Shown here: piece after piece, positions 1 to 7,926 of the stretch
Layout: every line of letters begins with the position of its first letter
Position numbering within the stretch: the first letter of the stretch is position 1
Source: Larix sibirica
Taxonomy: Eukaryota; Streptophyta; Pinopsida; Pinales; Pinaceae
DNA length: 11,187 nt
Assembly (NCBI GenBank): GCA_004151065.3
Contig: NWUY0300033679.1
Location: 31,261-42,447, forward strand
Direction of reading: 5' to 3'
Position numbers and translations under genes: made by a program
The notes under the pieces: model-generated
Databases searched by the model: none
The model's input: only the letters and a program-made list of their open reading frames with translations
What the model was told of the DNA's origin: nothing

Positions 1-199
1 GATTTATTGCAGGGATTTTAGGCCTCATATACAAGGGCAACAAACCCTTGACCATGGAATTTTATTCTCTCTCAGATCTGACTCGCATTCTCGTGCTTTA
101 TCTATATTTCTGATTGATGACAGCCAAGAAAGGCAACAATTTTCTTGCAGATTCCCGTTGGAACCACCTTCAAAGCCCCTCTTACTTGAGGGTTTGATG
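1..199 (-). mobile_element. LINE-derived repeat fragment, second copy of 2060-2258
   Basis: These 199 bases align without gaps to 2060-2258 with seven mismatches seen by eye (64, 86, 93, 110, 121, 134, 136), about 96.5% identity, and five of the seven are transitions. The 2060 copy abuts, and at its low end overlaps, the LINE ORF2 remnant read on the minus strand, so this is probably another piece of that LINE family. It is cut by the window edge on the left and by the N at 200 on the right. Its neighbour across the N is therefore not proven to be its true neighbour. No intact coding frame is present. Confidence 0.7.
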
Positions 200-200
200 N
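200..200. other. Single-N contig join (A/B)
   Basis: A lone N interrupts the sequence. On its left the repeat copy 1-199 stops abruptly at the base matching 2258; on its right unrelated sequence begins. A one-base N is not a measured gap. It looks like a scaffolding placeholder. A minus-strand reading frame running 357 to 25 crosses this N and is therefore a chimera. Confidence 0.85.
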
Positions 201-322
201 GACCACAAAAGTAGGTCAATGGGACTAAAAGATACATCCAGTGTGAATACAATGTGGGAGTGCAAAAGCAACTCCTAGGTAATGCTGAAAGCAAGATAAG
301 AAAAAAAAAGAAAAAGAAAAAG
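201..322 (+). repeat. Dispersed repeat copy with A-rich tail
   Basis: Bases 201-275 resemble 7407-7480 and 10662-10735 (shared blocks aaagtaggtcaa, gggacta, gggagt; roughly 70% identity with small indels). This copy runs into an A-rich tract at 301-322 made of A runs broken by G, which could be the tail of a retroposed element read on the plus strand. No RNA polymerase III A/B boxes or coding motif were found, so the class (SINE-like, LINE 3' end or other) is open. The left end is set by the N at 200. Confidence 0.5.
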
Positions 323-896
323 TGCAGAATAGATAAGTATCTGACTAAGCTAATCACTAGGTCTAACTAACACCCAAGATAAATATAACATTATCATAGG
401 TGTAGTGATCCAAAGTGAGAGTTTGATATTGGAAAACTAGACATCTTGATGCTAATCAAGAGAGTGAGAGATCTGAGGATGATGTCAAGATCTCCTGGGC
501 TTGTTGATTGAGTGTGAGGGGAGTGACTGGGGCACTATCTTGCTGTTGTAGTTCTCGAGCATCATGGTGACATCCAACTGTATGACCTTGGGGAACATAG
601 GAGTGAGGGAGCCATGCTCCCTACCATCCAAGCTCAAAGGAAGGAAACTCTAGATAAATCTTTGGTGGCTCAACTGAAGTTGAGAGGTAATTTGATGGGC
701 AGGAGGCACCCTACTCTGGATTTCTCTGGTTCGTCTATCACTATGAGGATGTGTGGTTTGATGCCTGGTCCCGTAGCCCTAAACCAACCTTGAGGATATT
801 GGTTGATCTCCTGAGCTAGGGGCGTGGGAAGTTGAGGTCTGACAACTGTACAGTTTGAAGTACTTTGGATCTCTACCTATATATTGTTGCCCTCTT
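323..896 (-). other. Probable decayed LINE 3' tail
   Basis: This stretch lies just 3' (minus strand) of the stop that ends the zinc-knuckle frame at 897. It has no intact frame. On the minus strand about 890-720 still reads as a low-complexity Arg/Pro/Ser-rich tail broken by stops, as is usual for the poorly conserved C-terminal tail and 3' UTR of such LINEs. I see no poly(A) tail in the expected minus orientation and no target-site duplication, so the LINE 3' end is not located. Confidence 0.35.
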
Positions 897-2070
897 CTAG
901 CAGATCAATCTGAAAGTATGAGATGATCCTCTTGGTAGTTCCCTAGTAGGGCCATGCAAGAATTGAGATCTGTGGCTAAAAATATCCTTCATGAAGAGAG
1001 CTAAACATCTTTGATCTCGATATCTAAAGGATGTGGAGAGGGAGCTCCTTGAGTCCCTATAGAGATAGTGGTAGCGTCCTTTGATCTTGTAGTAGAAGGG
1101 GCACCTAAAAATGAGGTGCACCTTTCTCTCCGTCTCTTGTAGGTGGCACATTTAGAGGATCCTATCTAGTCAAGGAATATGGTGATTGGTCTCCACTTGG
1201 AGTCTATGAGAGCCAACTTGGAGCTGGCCCAGAGTGATCTTGAGTGAATGCATCCAATGTCTATGCATGTCTGGGGTATGGATGATGATGCCATCTTACA
1301 ACTTTAAGAAGTGCTCTAGGTAGAAAGACATCTTTGGGCCTTGACTCTCTAGAGGTGAGGTGTAGGTGACATGGATGTACAATCTGTAGATGTCCTTTTG
1401 GATGGCCCAATTCAAGTACTGTCTAGTTGGCAAGAGATGGCATGGTGTGTCTAGAGAGTACTTGAAAGGGGAAGGCACATTGGGGAGATGGTCATTGATT
1501 GGAGTAGTTGAGAGACTTGTGAAAACCATTCCCATGCACGATTAGTGTGGTAATTGAGGCAAGGGCCTCTAAGGAGCAAAGTGCAAGTTAGTGGAACCTC
1601 TCTCTCCCAGAGGTTGAGTCTCTGAAGATCTCAACTCTATGTAGGAAAGAGATTATATGGAAGATAGCTTTGAGGTGAAAGGGGTGGACTCCAAACTATA
1701 CCCGAATAATGGGCTAGGGCACTGTAGTTTTGCATCAAATCTTGCACTCAAGAAACCGGATCTGCATTCTTTCTGTTCGAGTCTAGTTTGTTTGTAGCAA
1801 GCTCAGTCTCCAAAGCTTTGAACCATAGAGGATTGTGGGTTTGATAATTTCCTCCACCAAGTAATGTTTGGATGAGATGTCCTAAAATTGACCCTGGAAA
1901 CACTATCTCTCAATGAGGCCTAGGGAGCTGTAGACTTTGTTGAGCTGAGCCTGGAGGGGCTGACACATGTTGAAATGAGGCCACATGAAATGGACCCTTA
2001 GGTAGGTGTATGTTGTCGTGATCTCGATCTCTTCCTGGAAAGCGACATGTTCAAGCTTGGATTTATTGCA
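897..2070 (-). pseudogene. Decayed LINE ORF2 (RT end to zinc-knuckle C-terminus)
   Basis: This is the 3' half of a non-LTR retrotransposon ORF2, whose product would copy the element RNA by target-primed reverse transcription. Seen on the minus strand in N-to-C order: from 2058 a frame starting KLEHVAFQEEIEI with TYTYL and VHF, the stretch that closes the RT palm; LNKVYSSLGLIER and then KPTILYGSKLW, the thumb region typical of plant LINEs; HPFHLKAIFHIISFLHRVE near 1660; then, after a frameshift near 1535, SPFKYSLDTP and KDIYRLY. At 1151-897 comes CHLQETERK and HLIFRCPFYY, a zinc-knuckle of the zf-RVT type whose first cysteine appears lost, followed by FRYRDQRCLALF. At least seven in-frame stops lie between 2058 and 1540, with another frameshift near 2070. 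The RT catalytic YxDD region is not visible. The element is dead. Family assignment rests on motif order and recall, not on a search. Confidence 0.8.
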
Positions 2071-2258
2071 GGGATTTTAGGCCTCATATACAAGGGCAAC
2101 AAACCCTTGACCATGGAATTTTTTTCTCTCTCAGATCTGACTCGTATTCTCATGCTTTATCTATATTTTTGATTGATGATAGCCAAGAAAGGAAGCAATT
2201 TTCTTGCAGATTCCCGTTGGAACCACCTTCAAAGCCCCTCTTACTTGAGGGTTTGATG
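2060..2258 (-). repeat. Repeat copy matching 1-199
   Basis: Gap-free match to 1-199 (offset 2059). Its low-coordinate end overlaps the LINE ORF2 remnant: on the minus strand the last residues before KLEHV read as a GLK...NKSKLE stretch across a frameshift, which fits the RT segment just after the catalytic motif. Upstream of that I could not align the frame to RT. The right border of homology (2258) is set only by the N at 200 in the other copy, so the repeat may extend further right. Confidence 0.7.
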
Positions 2259-3360
2259 AGTGATGTTGATAGGTTGCTCCGTGCTTGTGTCTAAGAGAGT
2301 GATACATCAGCCCCATCCAACATTGGATAGGAGAAGCTTGCGGCAGTATATGTCAACGTTGGCATGACTTTGTTCTTCTCTCTCATGTGCATGATCCTAC
2401 TTCAGAGTTTAGCCAAAGAGTAATGTATTTCTTAGTCTATTTTGTCTTGATGATGGATGTGTTCTTGTTTTGGTTTGTGACCAAGCACAAGGGGAGGCTT
2501 CATGGTTGTATGATTTCACCTAGTATCATTTTCTCTTTTTACATGAGTAGGGTAGGATGAATAAGCTCTTTGAGAGCGCTAGATAGGAGGAATAAGCTCA
2601 ACATCATGAGCATTAGATTTCATTTCTGTTATTTTTGTCATTGTTGGCTTTCATGTAAAGCCAATTTTGGGCTATTTTGATGTATTGGACTATAGGACTT
2701 TGTATATGGTGTTTAGGGATGTGGATTTGTATCCATCCCGCCACATGGTTTTCTTGCTTTCTTGGGATCTTCTTCACAGGTACAATCGGGAGATTCTAAG
2801 GTTCTCATGCACTCTTCTTCAAAGAGTACATGCCCCCAAGTTGGAGCGATTTTTCACCCCTCAATTTGCATGAGGGTAATTCTTGTGATTTTCATCACAA
2901 GATATGCTTTGCAACATGGTAACCTTGGAGGTTTTGCTGGATTTTGGGTACACACCCTCTTTTTGTTTGGAGATAATGCTTCTCATGGTTGAGTTAATGT
3001 TTTGAGGTTAAAGGAAATTCACTTCCCCTGGCTGGATGATCATGATATAACTGCTGTAATAAATCCTATTTATGGGCCTTGTATACCTTGGGTGGTGAGG
3101 TTCGCCTGTTCAATCAACTTTTTCTTTTATTTCTATCACTCCATGCCCATTGGATCAAGACACTGGTCACTTCTTTATATCTTAATTTTCAATTTTGAGG
3201 TTTACTACGGATTTCCCTTGAGGATAGCTAGCACTAGTGTGAAGTGAGAGGGACAATGTGAGGTGGCATTGGCACTTTCCCTATATGTTCATTTGACCTG
3301 CCTAGGGACCAAATTCTCCAAGGACAATTGTGAGTGATAACATGTAGGTAGGGTGGTGTT
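2259..3360 (+). other. Unassigned repeat-like spacer
   Basis: I find no gene here. Reading frames of 65-80 codons exist on the plus strand (for example 2667-2873, 2762-2992, 3002-3247), but they overlap each other in different frames, start within T-rich sequence and show no domain I recognise. A purine tract (acaaggggagg, about 2487-2497) resembles a retrotransposon polypurine tract but has no LTR start or pol end beside it. The 13-14 base phrase gcccc(c)aagttgga occurs both at 2832 and at 4128 in the probable 3' LTR, so part of this region may be old LTR sequence, although I could not extend the similarity. Confidence 0.35.
2881..2902. repeat. Perfect hairpin, 9-bp stem
   Basis: tcttgtgat (2881-2889), loop tttc, atcacaaga (2894-2902) form a perfect 9-bp stem with a 4-nt loop. 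It sits in an unassigned region and no function can be given. Confidence 0.6.
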
Positions 3361-3980
3361 AAGGCACAAGAAGATTATTAGCAAAGTCCTTCGGATAAAT
3401 TCTCGAATGTTGTGGAGATTGAGACAATATAGAACTAGAAATTGTAGGATATAGAGACAAACCTAGAAGGAGTACGACTAATATATGAAATATCACTTAT
3501 GGAAGAGGACAAACTTGTAAATTCCAGCGAGGAATAAAAAGCTTTGAAGATTCAGCTCTGTAAACAAGTAGTAACAAAAGAGACCTTACAAAAATCCTCA
3601 AATGATAAAATCAACAGTGTGATAGTTTAAGGGTAGAAATTAAACAAAAGAAACAAGAATGGAAGAAATTTGTAGGTGAGCAAGTAAAAGAACTTAGAAG
3701 TTAGAACTTATAGTGCTTGGAACACATCATTGTCCACATGACTACCAGATCCTAGGAGCTACAAATTGTTATTGATAAGTCTGCAAATTGAACATATGAG
3801 TCTAATCACTTATTAGACATTGAGTTAGTGAAAGCTCAACAAAGAGGTAGAGAAGTTAACAGGGCAGCAATGAGTGCCCTACAAATGCAATAGAACATTT
3901 TGAGAGATAGATATCGTGAGGAGTTGTAGGAGGTTGTAGCATTGGAGAATCCATAAACCACATTTTCTTGAGAGTCTTGA
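3361..3980 (+). pseudogene. Decayed coiled-coil ORF of an LTR retrotransposon
   Basis: A plus-strand frame (codons starting at 3361, 3364 and so on) stays protein-like despite stops: DIETNLEGVRLIYEISLMEE from 3448, then KALKIQLCKQVVTKETLQKS. A one-base shift near 3619-3628 leads into KQKKQEWKKFVGEQVKELRS, MTTRS, and REVNRAAMSALQMQ near 3849. The composition (E, K, Q and L at regular spacing) is that of a long coiled coil, like the accessory or gag-like coiled-coil proteins of large plant Ty3 elements. Stops at 3379, 3430, 3436, 3445, 3535, 3702, 3711, 3753, 3789, 3891, 3927 and 3954 break it; nine are TAG. Either TGA 3969 or 3978 may be the original terminator. No RT, integrase or protease motif is seen nearby. 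It lies directly upstream of a polypurine tract. The protein family is an inference from composition and position. Confidence 0.6.
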
Positions 3981-4076
3981 TTCCTTTTTGTGGATGCCAA
4001 GTTGTAGTTGCCTTTTTGTATTTTTTGACACCTCTCCTGCCTTGGCAATGTATTATCACTAGGGGCAAATGAATTT

Positions 4077-4085
4077 AAGGGGGGG
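4077..4085 (+). other. Polypurine tract before 3' LTR
   Basis: aaggggggg (4077-4085) follows gaattt and is followed by tca and then tggtgag. A G-rich purine run next to a TG start is where plus-strand DNA priming occurs in LTR retrotransposons. Its place just after a decayed element ORF supports this reading. Confidence 0.6.
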
Positions 4086-4088
4086 TCA

Positions 4089-4690
4089 TGGTGAGTTCAA
4101 AAATGTATATATCATTCAACAATTTCAGCCCCAAGTTGGATGATTAATCATGCAAAGGAGACCCTTTTTGGATGGAAAGAAAAGGATTTGCCTATGCCAA
4201 GATTACATGGACCAACCACAACATTTTGAAGATAAAGTCAACATCTTTGTGTGGCAGTATGATAAAGATGAGATGGTTACCTTCACATTCCATGTTGAAG
4301 GCAGGATCTTGTCTTTTCCTCCATGTCTGCTTTTGCCTTCAAGGAGAGGGCAAGCTTGTTGTGGATGTATTCTTAACTTTGCTAATTATGTTTCATTATA
4401 GTGAGTTAGTACTAGTTAGGAAAGGGCATCAACCCAAAGATTACAGTGAGATAATATGACTTCAGTTTATGTATATAAGCTTTTCCCTTTCCACCTTGAA
4501 AGGCAGAGAAGAGAGCAAAGGTAACACTTTTATAGCATAAGTTTGATCCCGTTCCTATGTGTGAGTTACCTTGGCATATTCAGTGCATTTGGTTGAATTT
4601 TCATTTGGAAGGACCCGCATAGTTAAACAGGACAACCACCATTCCCCCCTCATTTGTTTTTCTTTTCTTTGTTTATTTGGTTTTCAACAT
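4089..4690 (+). mobile_element. Probable 3' LTR (right end uncertain)
   Basis: The start is inferred from the TG after the polypurine tract. Inside lie gttcaaaaatgtatatatc, the phrase agccccaagttgga and a TATA-like box at 4472, the general order expected of a U3 region leading to R. I could not find the matching 5' LTR, the terminal CA or a target-site duplication, so 4690 is only an estimate. Short frames at 4150-4401 and 4172-4459 overlap in different registers and look spurious. The contig C copy starts inside this element (4448), a typical place for an assembly graph to break. Confidence 0.4.
4472..4479 (+). promoter_or_regulatory. TATA-like box in probable LTR
   Basis: tatataag, followed by a pyrimidine-rich stretch (cttttccctttcc). 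In an LTR this would be the U3 promoter. The second copy is at 7727-7734. Activity cannot be judged from sequence. Confidence 0.35.
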
Positions 4691-5277
4691 TGGTTTGATT
4701 GGTATGGCTTTGTTTTCAAGCAAAATGATTGGTAGAAGTCGAGTGTATGAAAGAATTTTCTTTTTGCATATATAGTTTTCAATGAACTAACAAGATAATA
4801 GCAATAATAGTTCTACCCTATTCTTTTGGAGGTTGGTGTAACAACCATGTTGGAATTTTACTTCCTCGGACTGGCACGCTTTGCAGGGTTCTTTGTGGTG
4901 TATTGGGTGTAGAATTTGAACCCCTGGAACCATCTAAAGAAAACTCAAATAACACTTGTACTTGGAGAAGAGAAACACTGCACTAATGAATATCTCAAAT
5001 GCAAAAAATCTAGAGGTATATTATTGCTCTAGTTTGAGAGAAAAGGGAGTAGATCAATTCGATAGATCTCTATTTCCATTTATGCAGTACTCTCAAGATA
5101 GACTGGACTAGAAATCCTACAGTCTAGGTGGTTGGCAACAAATGGGGAAGTACAATGTTGGACATTTTTACAAGTCTATTCTAAACTTCAAATGAAACAA
5201 ACAAATTTTGGTGGTAGTAGCAAAACCATAGGATTCATTTCTTGAAGAATCAAATACCAAGTAACTTAATCAAATGA

Positions 5278-7260
5278 CTATTTGGGATTTTCTCCAACTA
5301 GGGCCTGCCCAAGAACATTATAAATCACAGTAATTGCAAATCAACTTAAATTTAATGAAAGATCTCTTTTATTGCAGGTGCAAAGAGTATGGCAATCAGT
5401 CAAGTACTCAGTTCAATACTCCACAAACTTACATTGACTGAATATTGGGTAGTTAATACTCTTTGTATGGGAAGTATTGGCGAGTACTTGTGAGCATGTG
5501 AGTATTATGATTTTTGGTGAGTATAGGTATTATGGTTTGCCTGTTATTGTGCAGTAAGCTTCCTTATTGACTTACCTGTGGGTGTTAACACATCTTAGCA
5601 CACAAAATTACCCAAGCAGAGCTAAACTGTAATAAACATAGTCTATAAGCATTCATAGATTTGCATGCTAAGCTAGACAGAAAGATGAACCACTGTGCTA
5701 ACCCAAGATGCATGAAAACAACCCAGAAGCACAACACAGATATACTGTTGGCAGAGCTCAAACATATGATACAAGCTCTCACCTGATTGCCTTTAACCTT
5801 GCAATCACAATCTATTTGTACACATTCAATGATATAAGCTGCACTATCTTGTCCATAGGTTGACCCCCAAATAAGTGCGCCTTATATTTAGTGAGCACAT
5901 AGAATGTGCATGCACATCTCAAAATAAACTCAAATTGCAATAAACAATTATTAGCATAGGGCAAGAGGGCTTTCATCCCAAGCGCTAATCCTAGCTCAAC
6001 ACTGTCCGACCTTAGAAGTATGCTTCATCCCGAAGCATATGTGGCTCAACACTTTTGAGTTCTAAATGAAGGAAAGTTGAAGCAGTGAAGAAGCACTGAT
6101 GTTGAAGAGAGTGGCCTATTGGATTTGAAGAGGTTGAAAAATGAATGCGAAACATATTTACCTATAAAGGTTTTAATGTTTTTGGGTATTTTTGAGTGGC
6201 TGTTCTTGTTACTGTCTTTTTCCTCTGACTGTCTATATGTGCTAGAACAAATCCATCATAGGATAGTAAGCTAGAGTACTTGCACGACAGCCTTTGCTTT
6301 GACTTGAATCAAGTGTGAGCAGGATTCTCTCTTAATCTTTTATATTTTAAAATTTATTCTAATTTCTCTTATTGCCGGAATATAGGCATGTGGAAAATAA
6401 ATGTTTGCAACCTCTCATAGAATATGCTAGACATTTGTGTTGTAACTTGTAACTTCACTGTTTTTCTGTGCATTATATATTACTTTCCCATCCATTAAAG
6501 ATTTATAGTCTGGGCATGATGACTTGATATTTGATTATCTATATTTTATATTTTACCCATTTAATTCAATTTTATATAATGTCAATTTTTATTATTATTA
6601 TGAACTGCTGGAAAACGTGTACCCAGATTGAAACAGTTTGATAAAAATATTATTTATGAGTCAACTACAAAACTTAACTACTCTAGACTTGGTGGAAGAA
6701 CTCTAGACTTCCAGATGGGAGAGTTGAGTTCTCTAGAGAATATCTTTAATTATGGTTCTAGAATCTAGATAAAAGGCATTGCTGGCATACCTTGTAGACG
6801 CCAGTAGTCTAACCATGGCCTCAATATAACTAGCACAATATTTTAATCCACCATTACACATACGATATTTATAATTGATTAAAAAACTACCCTGATAGTG
6901 AACAGCTGTTCATTCTAAAATGTCATTCACAGCATACCACTATCAATCCCACATGGTGGACTCATGACAGAAAGGATACAAAGCAAGCATCCTTAAAGAT
7001 TTAGGCATAGCTATTAACTTACCAGATTCAAGATCCTACTCTGCTTTTATCTCTACGGAAAAATCTAAACTCTAGCATCAACCAGTTTATCGTGTCAGTG
7101 ACTTGTTGCAGTTACAATTGGCTGTAACTACTGAAAAACTAATTCACTATTTTCTGAGATAAGTACCTGCAAAACAATGACAGGACTACTTAGCAGAGTG
7201 CGTAATAACCTTCATCACCTATGCATGGACTGCGCAATAACTGGGTCTTCTCCCATGAAA
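5278..7260 (-). CDS. Second copy of exons 5-2 of the same gene
   Basis: Contig B repeats exons 2 to 5 at 7219-7260, 6791-6819, 5783-5880 and 5278-5304, with identical exon sequence and splice sites. Exon 1 has no copy because contig B ends at 7701, about 180 bases short of where it would lie. All of the roughly ten differences between the two copies fall outside the exons. This should be treated as the same gene seen twice, either two alleles or one locus, and not as a paralogue or pseudogene, unless long reads show a real tandem duplication. Confidence 0.6.
5402..5535. repeat. AGTACT/AGTATT-rich degenerate repeat (also 8657-8790)
   Basis: AGTACT, ATACT, AATACT, AGTATT, AGTACT, AGTATT and GAGTATA recur within about 130 bases (5403, 5416, 5455, 5473, 5483, 5501, 5518). 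AATACT 5455-5460 and AGTATT 5473-5478 can pair. It lies in intron 4. Confidence 0.45.
5972..6053. repeat. Imperfect ~50-bp tandem repeat with hairpin
   Basis: ttcatccc occurs at 5972 and 6024, and gctcaacact at 5994 and 6044, in the same order about 50 bases apart. Within it, tatgcttc (6019-6026), loop atccc and gaagcata (6032-6039) form an 8-bp perfect stem. It lies in intron 3. The second copy is shifted by 3255. Confidence 0.5.
6682..6769. repeat. Cluster of five TCTAGA palindromes (also 9937-10024)
   Basis: TCTAGA occurs five times in 88 bases (6682 and near 6709, 6732, 6757 and 6764). One lies inside a 12-bp perfect palindrome, ttctctagagaa (6729-6740). On the minus strand this is the start of intron 3, just past the exon 3 donor. 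Confidence 0.6.
6893..6945. repeat. 14-bp palindrome inside 8-bp inverted arms (also 10148-10200)
   Basis: tgaacagctgttca (6899-6912) is a perfect 14-bp palindrome. The overlapping tgatagtg (6893-6900) pairs with cactatca (6938-6945). It lies in intron 2, about 75 bases upstream of the exon 3 acceptor in transcript direction. Confidence 0.55.
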
Positions 7261-7406
7261 CTGTATTAGGAGAAAATGCCAATATGAGAAACAGATGCTA
7301 GTGGAAGTCGATTGCATTCTCTTTTAACTTATTCTTTAGTGCTTAATATTGTCGGTTATACCAAAGACAGTAGAAAGAAAAAGAATATATATTGATGTCC
7401 ATGAAT

Positions 7407-7480
7407 GACCAAAGTAGGTCAAGGGACTAGAAAGTACATTAAGTGATTGCAGCAATGAGGGAGTACCTAGAGCATCTCCA
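7407..7480 (+). repeat. Dispersed repeat copy (also 10662-10735)
   Basis: Shares blocks aaagtaggtcaa, gggacta and gggagt, in the same order and spacing, with 201-275. Unlike that copy it has no long A-rich tail. It lies in intron 1 of the minus-strand gene. The 10662-10735 copy is part of the 3.25-kb duplication and not an independent insertion. Confidence 0.5.
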
Positions 7481-7701
7481 AAATTAAGAAAGGTACACTA
7501 AAAAATCCTAATAAGGGGGTGGACTCAAAATTGTAAACCCTAGAAAATGTAGTAGAGACAAAATCTATAAGAAGAAGCACCTTGTAGCAGGGGAAGCCAA
7601 AAGAGTCATGAGTGGAAAAACCCTAGACTTTGCCCAAAGTAGAGAATCGTGAGTGGCCACCATATTCCTTGAGATCCTTGTTAGTAACTACCAACTACTC
7701 A

Positions 7702-7702
7702 N
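7702..7702. other. Single-N contig join (B/C)
   Basis: This lone N separates two near-identical 3,254-bp segments. The base after it (7703) matches 4448, and the base before it (7701) matches 10956. Contig B's tail thus equals contig C's head, a dovetail overlap that was placed in series and not merged. Confidence 0.9.
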
Positions 7703-7926
7703 GAGATAATATGACTTCAGTTTATGTATATAAGCTTTTCCCTTTCCACCTTGAAAGGCAGAGAAGAGAGCAAAGGTAACACTTTTATAGCATAAGTTTG
7801 ATCCCGTTCCTATGTGTGAGTTACCTTGGCATATTCAGTGCATTTGGTTGAATTTTCATTTGGAAGGACCCGCATAGTTAAACAGGACAACCACCATTCC
7901 CCCCTCATTTGTTTTTCTTTTCTTTG

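Larger units (their letters stand above)
4448..7701 (+). repeat. 3,254-bp direct duplicate, copy 1 (end of contig B)
   Basis: Identical to 7703-10956 at offset 3255 except for about ten substitutions seen by eye (4770, 4820, 5586, 5649, 5964, 5970, 6917, 7056, 7063, 7064) and no indel, so about 99.7% identity. It ends exactly at the base before the N. It contains exons 5 to 2 of the minus-strand gene. It is best read as one side of an unmerged contig overlap. Confidence 0.95.

Noticed and set aside
25-357. 110-codon minus-strand ORF
   Set aside because: It crosses the N at 200, so it joins two contigs, and its N-terminal part reads through the A-rich tract as poly-Phe. Not a gene.
2487-2497. 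Polypurine-tract-like acaaggggagg
   Set aside because: No LTR start, no pol end and no second LTR beside it.
2667-3247. Plus-strand ORFs of 68, 76 and 81 codons
   Set aside because: No recognisable domain; they overlap in different frames and start at arbitrary points in T-rich sequence.
3836-4068. Two overlapping 70-codon minus-strand ORFs
   Set aside because: They are antisense to the decayed coiled-coil frame and overlap each other in different registers.
4150-4459. Plus-strand ORFs of 83 and 95 codons
   Set aside because: They overlap in different frames within the probable LTR and show no motif.
5578-5628. 51-nt exon candidate (minus) between ttattacag and CAG/GTAAGT
   Set aside because: Both splice sites look good, but all three frames contain a stop, so it cannot be an internal coding exon. 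An alternative terminal exon with a stop at 5585 remains possible, so exon 5 is given lower confidence.
5585-5782. 65-codon minus-strand ORF (also 8840-9037)
   Set aside because: It begins at the GTG of a consensus splice donor and is the intron read-through of exon 4; the sequence is hydrophobic and unlike the exon. Its apparent duplication comes from the contig overlap.
6791-6917. Longer minus-strand frame containing YIEAMVRLLAST
   Set aside because: It looks protein-like, but using it for exon 3 gives a phase that does not connect to exon 4. The alternative acceptor giving PWLDYWRLQ does connect.
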